Positions 26,670-35,285 of a DNA stretch of 64,000 nucleotides are shown one piece after another. The notes beneath the pieces were generated by a model that saw only the letters and a program-made list of their open reading frames with translations, did no database searches and was not told the DNA's origin. Made by a program: the position numbers and the translations under genes. Source of the DNA: Clostridium aestuarii (lineage in GTDB: Bacteria > Bacillota > Clostridia > Clostridiales > Clostridiaceae); NCBI RefSeq assembly GCF_026735135.1, contig NZ_JAPQER010000004.1, positions 186,001 through 250,000 on the forward strand, in the 5' to 3' direction. Every line of letters begins with the position of its first letter. The stretch's first letter is position 1.

Positions 26670-27707
26670 ATGATAAAAGGGGCTGTAGTTGGATCTACAG
26701 GTTACGCAGGTCAACAACTTGTGTGGTTTTTGCATAATCATAAACATGTAAAAATAGAATTTTTGGTTTCTCATACTTATGCAGAAGAAAAATTTTCGAA
26801 AATATATAATAATTATACGGAGATTATACAAAATAAATGTATAAGTATACATCAAATGGAAGAAAAATTAGAAGAAATAGATGTATTGTTTATAGCATTA
26901 CCTCATGGTAAATCTTTTAATATAGTAAAAAAAGCTTTGGATAAAGGCGTTAAGGTTATAGATTTAGGAGCTGATTTTAGATTGAATGAATCTGCATGTT
27001 ATGAAGAGTGGTATGGATTAGAGCAGAGGTTTCCTGAATTATTAAAAGATGCGGTATATGGACTTGTAGAAATTTATAGAGATAAGATTAAAAAGGCTGA
27101 ATTTGTTGCAAATCCTGGATGTTATACAACTGCCAGTATATTAGCATTATATCCATTATTAAATAAGGGAATAATAGAAATAGATTCTATAATAATTGAT
27201 GCAAAATCTGCAGTATCTGGAGCAGGTAGAGGATTAAAAGTTACATCTCTATATGGAGAGTGTAATGAATCGATAAAAGCTTATGGAGTTACTGGACATA
27301 GACATACTCCTGAAATAGAACAGGAATTATCAAAAGCGGCGGGTGAAAAAATTATACTAAACTTTACACCACATTTAGTGCCTATGAATAGAGGTATTTT
27401 AGCTACCTGTTATGGAAAACTTAAAAACAATATATCACAAGAGGAAATATATAAAATTTATAAAGAATTTTATAAGGACGAGTATTTTATAAGAATTGCA
27501 GATGAATTGCCAGAAACTAGAAATGTTAGAGGAAGTAATTTTTGTGATATAGGTATAAGAGTTGACGAAAGAACAAAAAGGGTTATTGTAGTATCAGCTA
27601 TAGATAATTTGATAAAAGGAGCGGCTGGGCAAGCAGTCCAAAATATGAATTTGATGTTTGGTTTAGAAGAAAATGAAGGAATAAATATTCTTTCAATGGC
27701 AATTTAA
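26670..27707 (+). CDS. argC: N-acetyl-gamma-glutamyl-phosphate reductase
   Basis: NADPH-dependent reductase of arginine synthesis, 345 aa. The nucleotide fold GAVVGSTGYAGQQL opens the protein, the catalytic Cys sits in VANPGCYTTASILALYPL, and GVTGHRHTPEIEQEL is the family His motif. ATG 26670 follows AAGGGGTGATT; an in-frame ATG at 26613 lies in the promoter itself. It forms an operon with argJ, 18 nt downstream. Confidence 0.96.
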   Translation: MIKGAVVGSTGYAGQQLVWFLHNHKHVKIEFLVSHTYAEEKFSKIYNNYTEIIQNKCISIHQMEEKLEEIDVLFIALPHGKSFNIVKKALDKGVKVIDLGADFRLNESACYEEWYGLEQRFPELLKDAVYGLVEIYRDKIKKAEFVANPGCYTTASILALYPLLNKGIIEIDSIIIDAKSAVSGAGRGLKVTSLYGECNESIKAYGVTGHRHTPEIEQELSKAAGEKIILNFTPHLVPMNRGILATCYGKLKNNISQEEIYKIYKEFYKDEYFIRIADELPETRNVRGSNFCDIGIRVDERTKRVIVVSAIDNLIKGAAGQAVQNMNLMFGLEENEGINILSMAI

Positions 27708-27725
27708 TAAGAAAGGAGAATAAAT

Positions 27726-28943
27726 ATGAAAATATTAAAAGATAAATCTATATCTGATGTACAAGGATTTAAAACGGCTGGAATTGCAGCGGGATTTAAA
27801 AAGAGTGGTAAAAAAGATTTAGCACTTATATATAGTGAAAAGAAAGCAGTATCAGCTGGAACTTTTACTACAAATAAGGTTAAAGCAGCACCAGTAATTT
27901 TAAATATGGAATATATAAAAAATGAAAATACTCAAGCTATTATTGTTAATAGTGGTCAGGCTAACGCTTGTACAGGTGAAGCAGGATTTGAGGATGCTAA
28001 AGTTATATCAAAAATAACTGCCGATGAATTAGGGCTTAATGAAAAGGAAGTGCTTCAAGCATCAACGGGAGTAATTGGAGTATCTATACCTATGGACATC
28101 ATGAAGAATGGAATTAAAAATGTTTGTGCTTTAAAATCTAATGAAGGGGGAAAAAATACTGTAGAAGCTATAATGACAACAGATACAAAAACTAAAGAGA
28201 TAACAGTAGAAATTCTCCTAGGTGGTAAAAAAGTATTGATAAGCGGAATAGCGAAAGGTTCTGGAATGATAAAGCCTAATATGGCAACTATGCTTAGCTT
28301 TGTAGTAACAGATGCAAATATAAGTAAAGCTATGCTTAATAAGGTTGTAAAGGCTAGTGTTAAAGATTCCTATAATATGATTTCAGTAGATGGAGATACA
28401 AGCACAAATGATATGATGATTTGCATTGCCAATGGAGCAGCACAAAATGAACTTATTGACAGTGAAAATGAAGAATTTATAATTTTTAAAGAAGCGCTAG
28501 ATTTTGTAAACAAGGAACTTGCAAAGAAAATGGCCAGAGATGGTGAAGGGGCTACAAAGCTTATAGAGGTGGAGGTTGTAAATGCAAAAGATTTGGAAAG
28601 TGCAAAGATGTGTGCTATGTCTGTTGTTTCTTCAAATCTTGTTAAAGCAGCTTTATTTGGAAGTGATCCAAATTGGGGAAGAATTGTATGTGCTGTTGGG
28701 TATTCAGGAGCAGATTTTGATCCTAATAAAGTAGATGTGCAGTTTAAAAGTTTAGTAGGAGAAATAAAGGTTTTTGAGAACGGTATGAATATATACTTTA
28801 ATGAAGAGAAAGCATCAAAGATTTTAGAACAAGAGAAAATAGTAATTTACGTTAATTTAAATGAAGGAGAATATGCTGCAAAAGCTTGGGGATGTGACCT
28901 CACATATAAGTATGTAAAAATTAATGGGGAATATAGAACTTAA
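27726..28943 (+). CDS. argJ: Bifunctional ornithine acetyltransferase/N-acetylglutamate synthase
   Basis: Recycles the acetyl group from N-acetylornithine to glutamate; 405 aa. The autocleavage site is the Thr in KPNMATMLSF, which splits the chain into alpha and beta subunits. SVDGDTSTNDM and SDPNWGRIVCAVGYSG are family signatures. It has a strong AGAAAGGAG site and a terminator after it. The usual next gene, argB, is absent here; the plus-strand unit ends at argJ. Confidence 0.96.
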   Translation: MKILKDKSISDVQGFKTAGIAAGFKKSGKKDLALIYSEKKAVSAGTFTTNKVKAAPVILNMEYIKNENTQAIIVNSGQANACTGEAGFEDAKVISKITADELGLNEKEVLQASTGVIGVSIPMDIMKNGIKNVCALKSNEGGKNTVEAIMTTDTKTKEITVEILLGGKKVLISGIAKGSGMIKPNMATMLSFVVTDANISKAMLNKVVKASVKDSYNMISVDGDTSTNDMMICIANGAAQNELIDSENEEFIIFKEALDFVNKELAKKMARDGEGATKLIEVEVVNAKDLESAKMCAMSVVSSNLVKAALFGSDPNWGRIVCAVGYSGADFDPNKVDVQFKSLVGEIKVFENGMNIYFNEEKASKILEQEKIVIYVNLNEGEYAAKAWGCDLTYKYVKINGEYRT

Positions 28944-28950
28944 TTTTGGG

Positions 28951-28980
28951 ATAAGCCATTCAATAGAGTGGCTTATTTTT
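28951..28980 (+). terminator. Terminator of argC-argJ
   Basis: Stem from ATAAGCCATTC (28951-28961) to GAGTGGCTTAT (28966-28976), loop AATA, then a T tract. Confidence 0.85.
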
Positions 28981-29000
28981 GTGTGCAAAATATATCTTTG

Positions 29001-29028
29001 AAAAAATAGTGTAAGAATATAATTTAAG
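29001..29028 (+). repeat. Second copy of the 28-nt block shared with the sigma-54 activator promoter
   Basis: Exact copy of 23176-23203. Here the matching -35 is damaged (three bases fewer upstream, giving TTGAAA only 14 nt from TATAAT), so this copy is a poor promoter and is more likely kept as a binding site. It lies about 200 nt upstream of the -24/-12 promoter, a normal distance for an enhancer site. Confidence 0.65.
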
Positions 29029-29071
29029 CAAATAAAATATAAAAGATTAATTTGTAAAAATGAGAAAAGTA

Positions 29072-29087
29072 TTTGCAAAAATGCAAA
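29072..29087. promoter_or_regulatory. Candidate enhancer site (inverted repeat)
   Basis: TTTGCA-AAAA-TGCAAA, a perfect 6+4+6 inverted repeat about 140-150 nt upstream of the -24/-12 promoter. It is suitable as an upstream activator sequence for a sigma-54 enhancer-binding protein. Confidence 0.45.
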
Positions 29088-29225
29088 AAACAAAATAATT
29101 TAAGGTTTTAGCTTATTAAAGGTTTTGTACTTATAAAATATTATTTATAGGTATAAGACTTTTATTTTTGCAAAATTAAAATTAAATTATTTATTTAAAA
29201 TATAGTTATTAACAGGTTTGAGATT

Positions 29226-29243
29226 TTGGTATGAATTTTGCTG
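29226..29243 (+). promoter_or_regulatory. Sigma-54 (-24/-12) promoter of the cysteine desulfidase gene
   Basis: TTGGTATG (29226-29233) and TTGCTG (29238-29243) with exactly 10 nt between GG and GC, the invariant sigma-54 spacing. The start of transcription would be near 29253 and the ATG is at 29290. Confidence 0.75.
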
Positions 29244-29289
29244 TTTATAAATAGATAACGATGTTATTAGAACGAAGGGAGAAATAAAG

Positions 29290-30576
29290 ATGAAAGAAAA
29301 TAAACAAATGGAAAAAGCATTATTAGAGATTGTAAAAAGAGAGACTAAACCAGCTATAGGGTGTACTGAACCAGTAGCAGTGGCGTTTACAGCAGCTACT
29401 GCTAAAAAGTATTTAAAGGGTGAAATAAAAAAAATTAATGTAAAAGTAAGTAATAATATATTTAAAAATGGTAAGTCAGTTATTATACCTAATACAGAAG
29501 AATGTGGAATGAGTATGTCAGCTGCATTGGGAGTTTTATGTGGTGATGCTGAAGAGGGATTATTTGTGTTTAAAAACGTTACGCCCAAATATGTAGAGGA
29601 TGCTAAAAATATGCTAAAAGATAGTATGGTTACAGTAACCACGGTTTCAAATTCCGAAGATGTTTTTGTTGAAATAGATATTGAAGGTGAAGATAATCAA
29701 GTTAGTGTAGTATTAAGTGGAGGACATACTCATATTCAAAAGATTAAAGTTAATGAAGAGATTGTATTTGAAGAAAATGTAAAAAAAACAGCTAAAGATT
29801 CTTCGGAGATTTTAAAGAAAATGACATTTAAGCAAATTAGAGAGATTGCAGAAACTATAGATATAAAAGAACTTGATTTTGTAATTGATGGTGTTAAAAT
29901 GAATAGAAACGCTGCTGAAGAAGGACTTAAAAAAGAAAAAGGCGTAAGATGGGGAGCTTCATTGTTAAAACTTCAAAAGAAAGGCGTCATAGGTAATGAT
30001 GTGTCTATAAAAGCTAGAATTTTAACAGCTGCAGGCTGTGATTTGAGAATGAGTGGTGGAAACTGTCCTATTATGACAAGCGGAGGTAGTGGGAATCAAG
30101 GACTTGGTGTAGTAATTCCAATTTCAGTCATGGCAGAAGAAATAGAGGCTCCAATTGAAAGACTTCAAAGAGCAATATTTTTTGGACATGCAATAAATAA
30201 TTTTGTAAAAAAATATACAGGAAAGCTTTCTGCAATATGTGGATGTGCCATAGCTGCAGGAATAGGTGCAAGTGCTGCTATAGCATGGCTTTTAGGTGGA
30301 AATGATAAACAAATTGAAGGTGCGGTTCAAAATATGTTAGCAAATCTTACTGGAATGGTATGTGATGGAGCAAAAGAAAGTTGTGCTCTTAAATTATCAA
30401 CTTCTTCAGCAGAATCAATAATTGCGGCGGCTATTGCATGTGACGATGTTATTGTTCCTAATAAAACAGGAATACTTGGACAAACTGTAGAAGAAACAAT
30501 AAAAAACCTTGGAACACTTTGTAGAGAAGGATTTTATAAAGCTGATGAAGTTATGACAAGTATTATAAGTGTATAA
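29290..30576 (+). CDS. L-cysteine desulfidase family protein (CdsB/YhaM-like)
   Basis: Oxygen-sensitive iron-sulfur enzyme family that breaks L-cysteine into pyruvate, ammonia and sulfide; 428 aa. Cys25 in the GCTEP motif matches the functionally important Cys25 of the archaeal enzyme. Further conserved cysteines are in GGNCPIMTSGGSGNQGLG, AICGCAIAAGIGAS and MVCDGAKESCALK. It is the first of two tandem paralogues and the only one with the GCTEP cysteine. The upstream -24/-12 promoter implies control by a sigma-54 activator, probably the one at 23256. Confidence 0.88.
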   Translation: MKENKQMEKALLEIVKRETKPAIGCTEPVAVAFTAATAKKYLKGEIKKINVKVSNNIFKNGKSVIIPNTEECGMSMSAALGVLCGDAEEGLFVFKNVTPKYVEDAKNMLKDSMVTVTTVSNSEDVFVEIDIEGEDNQVSVVLSGGHTHIQKIKVNEEIVFEENVKKTAKDSSEILKKMTFKQIREIAETIDIKELDFVIDGVKMNRNAAEEGLKKEKGVRWGASLLKLQKKGVIGNDVSIKARILTAAGCDLRMSGGNCPIMTSGGSGNQGLGVVIPISVMAEEIEAPIERLQRAIFFGHAINNFVKKYTGKLSAICGCAIAAGIGASAAIAWLLGGNDKQIEGAVQNMLANLTGMVCDGAKESCALKLSTSSAESIIAAAIACDDVIVPNKTGILGQTVEETIKNLGTLCREGFYKADEVMTSIISV

Positions 30577-30607
30577 ATGATTAATATTATTAAAAGGAGA
30601 GTACTCA

Positions 30608-31885
30608 ATGTATAAAGAAAAAATATTATCATTACTAAAAAGTGAAATGGGACAAGCATTAGGAGTTACTGAACCAGCTGCTATAGCTTTAGCTTCATGT
30701 AAAGCATATGAAGCTGTAGGCGGAAAGTTGAAAAAGATTAAAGTAACTACAGATCCTGGAGTGTTTAAAAATGGATTTTCATGTGGAATACCTGGTACAG
30801 ACGAGATGGGAAATGAAATTGCAGCTATACTTGGCGTGTTATCAGGCAATTCTAAATTTGAATTAAAGGTTTTGGAAAACATTAAAGAAGAAGAGATAAT
30901 TAAGGCTAAAAAACTTCGAGAAGATAAAATAGTGCAAGTGGATGTGAAAAAGGGGCTTACAAAAATATTAATAGATGCCGTTGTTATTACAGATAAAGGT
31001 GTTGGAAGAGCGGTAATTAAAGATAAACACACAAACATTGTTTTAGTAGAGGCTGATGGAAAGATAAAATATAAATCAGAAGAAGATAATAAAATAGAGA
31101 GTAATAAAGACAAATTTTCAATTATTGATTTGAAATTAGCTGATTTTATTAATTTTATTAATGAAATTGAATTTGAAGATATTAAATTTACTTTAGAAGC
31201 TATTAAGGTAAATAAGAAACTTGCTGAAAAAGGAATTAATGGAGCAGGAATGGGATTAGGTAAGGCAATATATGAGCTTGAGAAAGAACAAAAAATATCT
31301 GGTGATATTATAAGTTATGCTCAAATGTTAACTGGCTATGCGGTTGATGCAAGAATGGGAGGATGCTCAAAACCAGCTATGACAATTTGCGGTAGTGGAG
31401 ATCATGGAATTATTGCTACTATCCCTCTTGCTGCAGTAGCTGAAAAAATGAATATAGAAGAAGAAAGATTAGCTAGAGCTATTGCATTAAGTTATTTAGT
31501 TACTATTTATATAAAAGAGTATTCAGGAAGATTATCTGCATTTTGTGGTTGTGCAGTAGCAGCTGGAACTGGAGTAAGTGCAGGAACAGTTTATTTATTA
31601 GGTGGAAGTAATAAACAAATAGAATATACAATTAATAATATGGCAGCAAACATAACTGGGATGATTTGTGATGGCGGTAATTTAGGTTGTTCTTTAAAAG
31701 CAGTAACAGCAGCAAATGCAGCAATAATGTCAGCGTTGATTTCTATAAAAGATGTTTATATTCCTAATAATAGTGGAATTGTTGGTAATACTGTAGAAGA
31801 TACTATGAAAAATATAGGCAAAGTAGCTTCACCAGGTATGATAGAAACTGATAATGTTATTTTAGATACTATGTTGGAAAGATAA
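30608..31885 (+). CDS. Divergent L-cysteine desulfidase paralogue lacking the N-terminal Cys
   Basis: A 425-aa paralogue of the preceding gene, separated by 31 nt with a good AAAGGAGAG site. Cluster cysteines GGCSKPAMTICGSGDHGI, AFCGCAVAAGTGVS and MICDGGNLGC are retained, but the N-terminal GCTEP has become GVTEP (Val20). It may therefore keep a cluster yet lack or change the chemistry at that position. It could be a subunit, a serine dehydratase-like enzyme, or a specialised relative acting on another amino acid. Confidence 0.8.
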   Translation: MYKEKILSLLKSEMGQALGVTEPAAIALASCKAYEAVGGKLKKIKVTTDPGVFKNGFSCGIPGTDEMGNEIAAILGVLSGNSKFELKVLENIKEEEIIKAKKLREDKIVQVDVKKGLTKILIDAVVITDKGVGRAVIKDKHTNIVLVEADGKIKYKSEEDNKIESNKDKFSIIDLKLADFINFINEIEFEDIKFTLEAIKVNKKLAEKGINGAGMGLGKAIYELEKEQKISGDIISYAQMLTGYAVDARMGGCSKPAMTICGSGDHGIIATIPLAAVAEKMNIEEERLARAIALSYLVTIYIKEYSGRLSAFCGCAVAAGTGVSAGTVYLLGGSNKQIEYTINNMAANITGMICDGGNLGCSLKAVTAANAAIMSALISIKDVYIPNNSGIVGNTVEDTMKNIGKVASPGMIETDNVILDTMLER

Positions 31886-31994
31886 ATAATAAAATATAGC
31901 AAAAATAAAGTTAACTTGTTGTGTTAGGTAAAATTATTTTAAATTATAAAAAATAATTAACTAATATAGCAAGTTAATTTATTATTAGAATATT

Positions 31995-32024
31995 TTGTAT
32001 CTAAATTACAATATGTGATAAAAT
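31995..32024 (+). promoter_or_regulatory. Promoter of pepD
   Basis: TTGTAT (31995-32000), 18-nt spacer and TAAAAT (32019-32024). Confidence 0.5.
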
Positions 32025-32078
32025 TATTATTATGATTAGTTATAGAGATAAATGATTAAATTCAAGGAGATGAATGAT

Positions 32079-33539
32079 TTGGATAGAGTATTAAAGGAGT
32101 TGTCACCAAGTTTAGTTTTTAAGTATTTTGAAGAAATTACAAGAATACCAAGAGAATCGGGAAATGAAAAGGCTGTAAGTGATTATTTGGTAAATTTTGC
32201 AAGGGAACATAAATTACAAGTAATTCAAGATGAAGCAATGAATATAATAATCAAAAAACAAGCGAGTAAAGGTTATGAAAATTCACCTACTGTAATTTTA
32301 CAAGGACACATGGATATGGTTTGTGAAAAGAGAGCTGATGTTGAACATGATTTTGCAAAAGATCCAATTAAATTAAGAATAGAAGGGGAGCTAATAAAAG
32401 CTTCGGGTACTACTTTAGGTGCTGATAATGGAATCGCTGTAGCATATTGTTTAGCTATTTTAGCTAGTAATGGTATTGAACATCCAACTTTAGAGGCATT
32501 ATTTACTACTGAAGAAGAAACTGGAATGAGTGGAGCTGCTAATGTTAAAAATGAAAATCTTTCAGGAAAGATTTTAATAAATATAGATTCAGAAGAAGAA
32601 GGAGAACTTTTATCAAGTTGTGCAGGTGGAGTTAGAAATAGAGTTAAACTTTTTACAGAATACGAAAAGGTAAAAGACGGATTTACCGCATATACTCTTA
32701 AAGTTAAGGGCTTAAAAGGCGGTCATTCAGGGATGGAAATAGATAAAGGAAGAGCAAATGCTAATAAACTTATTGGACGTGTGCTGAATGATTTGAAGTG
32801 CAATGTGGATTTGTATATAGCTGAAATTAGTGGTGGAGCTAAAATGAATGCTATACCAAGAGAAGCAGAAACAGTTATTTTAATAAAAAGTGAAGAAGAA
32901 ACTTTATTAGAAAAATTAACATCTAAGTGGCAGAAAATCTTCAAAAATGAGTTTAGAATTTCAGATTCAGAAATTACGATTAAGCTAGAAAAAGCAGAAA
33001 ACAAAAAAGATAATAAATCATTTACGAAAGAATTAAGCAATAAAATTATATCTTTACTTATGCTAATACCTCAAGGTGTTCAATCTATGAGTATGGATAT
33101 TGAAGGACTCGTACAAAGTTCCACTAATTTAGGAGTAGTTACTACTACAGAAAATAAAGTCAGTTTTGAAAGTGCTATAAGAAGTTCTGTTAGAAGTTTA
33201 AAATATGAAATAGTTAAAAGAATTGAAATAGCTGCTAATCTTGTAGGAGCAGAAATGACTTTAGAATCAGAATATCCTGAATGGCAATATAAAGCTAATT
33301 CACGTATTAGAGATATTTTTGTAAAGATACATAAAGATATGTATGGTAAAGAGCCAAAAATTACAGCGATTCATGCTGGACTTGAATGTGGATTGTTAAA
33401 GGATATTTTAGGTGATATAGATATGGTTTCTTTTGGACCTAATATGTATGATGTTCATACTCCAGAAGAGAGCTTAAGTATTTTATCTACTAAAAGAACT
33501 TTTGAATATTTGTTGAATGTATTGAAGGAAATAAAATAA
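32079..33539 (+). CDS. pepD: Aminoacyl-histidine dipeptidase (M20C)
   Basis: Cytosolic zinc dipeptidase (carnosinase-like, beta-Ala-His), about 486 aa, matching the family length. Metal and catalytic motifs are VILQGHMDMVCEK, LGADNGIAVAY, TTEEETGMSGA and GLKGGHSGMEI, and AIHAGLECGLL near the end supplies the last ligand. TTG 32079 is chosen because AAGGAG lies nine nt upstream; the in-frame ATGs at 32052 and 32070 are before or against that site. It is monocistronic, with its own terminator. Confidence 0.93.
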   Translation: MDRVLKELSPSLVFKYFEEITRIPRESGNEKAVSDYLVNFAREHKLQVIQDEAMNIIIKKQASKGYENSPTVILQGHMDMVCEKRADVEHDFAKDPIKLRIEGELIKASGTTLGADNGIAVAYCLAILASNGIEHPTLEALFTTEEETGMSGAANVKNENLSGKILINIDSEEEGELLSSCAGGVRNRVKLFTEYEKVKDGFTAYTLKVKGLKGGHSGMEIDKGRANANKLIGRVLNDLKCNVDLYIAEISGGAKMNAIPREAETVILIKSEEETLLEKLTSKWQKIFKNEFRISDSEITIKLEKAENKKDNKSFTKELSNKIISLLMLIPQGVQSMSMDIEGLVQSSTNLGVVTTTENKVSFESAIRSSVRSLKYEIVKRIEIAANLVGAEMTLESEYPEWQYKANSRIRDIFVKIHKDMYGKEPKITAIHAGLECGLLKDILGDIDMVSFGPNMYDVHTPEESLSILSTKRTFEYLLNVLKEIK

Positions 33540-33563
33540 TATATAATTTAGAATTAGGAAATT

Positions 33564-33614
33564 ATTTGAGAGTTGATATACTTTGGATACGTATGTCAAC
33601 TCTCAAATTTTTTT
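33564..33614 (+). terminator. Terminator of pepD
   Basis: Stem of 18 pairs (33564-33581 with 33591-33608; one G-U), followed by a run of seven Ts. Confidence 0.9.
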
Positions 33615-33744
33615 GTATATTAAGACTTAATGAAGAAATTCATATAGTTATATTGTCTTTATTTTAAAATAAAAAAGGATAAAATATTTTGTTCTTATGA
33701 AATTTTTAATTATGCAGTTTCTTTAAATATTGAAGTAATAAATC

Positions 33745-33774
33745 TTGACACATTATACCCTTAGGGGGTATAAT
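33745..33774 (+). promoter_or_regulatory. Promoter with CsoR/CstR-type operator
   Basis: TTGACA (33745-33750), 18-nt spacer and TATAAT (33769-33774). The inverted repeat TATACCC-TTAGG-GGGTATA (33754-33772) fills the spacer and overlaps the -10. This matches the GC-centred ATACCC/GGGTAT operators of CsoR-family repressors (copper) or CstR (persulfide). Confidence 0.75.
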
Positions 33775-33820
33775 ACAATCAGTGTGAAATTAAATGTATA
33801 AAAGAAGGGAGAAAAAATAT

Positions 33821-34303
33821 ATGGCTAAAAAAAGAAGAAAATCTCATCAAAAATGGTCTTGGATTTTTATGGTGATGTTTATATTATTATCAGTAATAGA
33901 TATTCGTTTTGGATTATTAGGAATTGTTTGTATATCAGCACCTATATATCATGCAATTAGGGGAAGAGGGAAAATACATTGCTCTCATTATTGTCCAAGA
34001 GGTTCTATATTGGGAACATTTTTAAAACATATAAGTTTAGAATACAATATACCTAAAAACCTAAAATCTAAAACAGTTAAAAATATTTTATTGGGATTAA
34101 TGATTATTATGTTTACTATTGGATTGATACATGCAGGAACCAATATTAAAAGAATAGGATTTGCTATATTTAGATTAATGATGTCTTCTTTAGCGTTAGG
34201 TGTTATTATGGGAATAATATTTAAGCCAAGAAGTTGGTGTCAAGTATGTCCTATGGGGTATGGAACAGGAATTATTGACGAAAAGATTAAAAAACAAAGA
34301 TAA
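33821..34303 (+). CDS. Membrane-bound 4Fe-4S binding protein (NapH-like)
   Basis: About 160 aa. Three or four hydrophobic segments alternate with two cysteine groups: CSHYCPRGSILG (C-x3-CP) and CQVCPMGYGTG (C-x2-CP), a pattern seen in NapH/NosR-type membrane ferredoxins. The N-terminus is strongly basic (AKKRRKSHQK). ATG 33821 follows GAAGGGAG; an in-frame start at 33794 is upstream of that site. The promoter's CsoR/CstR-like operator suggests induction by copper or reactive sulfur. The electron partner is not visible. Confidence 0.75.
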   Translation: MAKKRRKSHQKWSWIFMVMFILLSVIDIRFGLLGIVCISAPIYHAIRGRGKIHCSHYCPRGSILGTFLKHISLEYNIPKNLKSKTVKNILLGLMIIMFTIGLIHAGTNIKRIGFAIFRLMMSSLALGVIMGIIFKPRSWCQVCPMGYGTGIIDEKIKKQR

Positions 34304-34443
34304 TTAAAGAAGAATGAAAAAAATATGATAAAATAGAATAAAAGATTTTTATAGAAATTATAAATATAATAAGAGTTTTTATTATTATTTTAGTTTTGAA
34401 TTGGATGAAGTAATCATATGATTTTATTAGGAGTGAGTATATT

Positions 34444-35232
34444 ATGGTGGATAAAGTATCAGTTGTTTTTATGATTATAAGTACGATAATTTGTTTCGGA
34501 CTCCCAATTGGTCTTATAGTTTACTTTTACAAAAAAGAAAAAATATCAATTTCAGCTGTAATGATAGGTTCAGTAATATTTATTATTTTTCAATTGTTTA
34601 TGAGATTACCTTTAATTAACTTTCTGAATAGTCAAGGATGGTTTATAAAGAATATTAAGTCAAATACAATGGTTTATGTATTATTTTTATCTGTTACAGC
34701 AGGAGTATTTGAAGAAGTGGGTAGGTGTGTTGGATTTAGATATTTATTAAAAAATAAACTTCAGTGGAAAAATGGAATAGCTTATGGAATTGGACATGGA
34801 GGAATAGAATCAGTATTATTGGTAGGAATGACATATGTGTCTAATCTTATATTTAGTTTGCTGATTAATTTAGGAACATTTGATGTTTTAGTAGGTACAA
34901 AATTACCGCAAGCTGCAGCTTTAAAGAATACGCTGATGGATACCCATTCATACATGTTTTTATTAGGTGGAATGGAGAGAGTATTTACTATTGCTTTTCA
35001 TATAGCATTGTCAATCATTGTATTAGAAGGGGTAATGAAAAAACAAAACAAGTATTTATTATATGCAGTTTTGATACATGCTTTAGTAGATTTTTGTGCA
35101 GCATATAATTTTAACATATTTGCAACAGAAGGGTTTATGTTTGTAACAGCACTTATAAGCTTTAGATTTATAAAAAAATCTAAGAATAGATTTTTCAACA
35201 TAAAAGCTAATATGAATAAAAAGAGCTACTAA
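34444..35232 (+). CDS. YhfC-family intramembrane protease
   Basis: Integral membrane protein of 262 aa with about seven helices, a member of the YhfC (DUF2324) glutamic-type intramembrane protease group related to CAAX/CPBP proteases. The probable catalytic Glu pair lies in GVFEEVGRCVGFRYLL, and GIGHGGIES supplies the conserved His. The substrate is unknown. It has a GGAGTGAG ribosome binding site and is followed directly by a terminator. Confidence 0.82.
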   Translation: MVDKVSVVFMIISTIICFGLPIGLIVYFYKKEKISISAVMIGSVIFIIFQLFMRLPLINFLNSQGWFIKNIKSNTMVYVLFLSVTAGVFEEVGRCVGFRYLLKNKLQWKNGIAYGIGHGGIESVLLVGMTYVSNLIFSLLINLGTFDVLVGTKLPQAAALKNTLMDTHSYMFLLGGMERVFTIAFHIALSIIVLEGVMKKQNKYLLYAVLIHALVDFCAAYNFNIFATEGFMFVTALISFRFIKKSKNRFFNIKANMNKKSY

Positions 35233-35258
35233 CTTTTCAAAGGTTAATAGCTCTTTTA
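35221..35258. terminator. Terminator between the YhfC and pyc genes
   Basis: Stem built on AAGAGCTA/TAGCTCTT with one mismatch further in, then TTTT. It overlaps the YhfC stop codon and may serve both convergent genes. Confidence 0.7.
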
Positions 35259-35285
35259 AATATAGAATTAAATTATAAGGTTAGT

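Noticed and set aside
30415..31113. Minus-strand open frame of 232 codons
   Set aside because: Antisense to the two desulfidase genes, low-complexity protein, no initiation signal.
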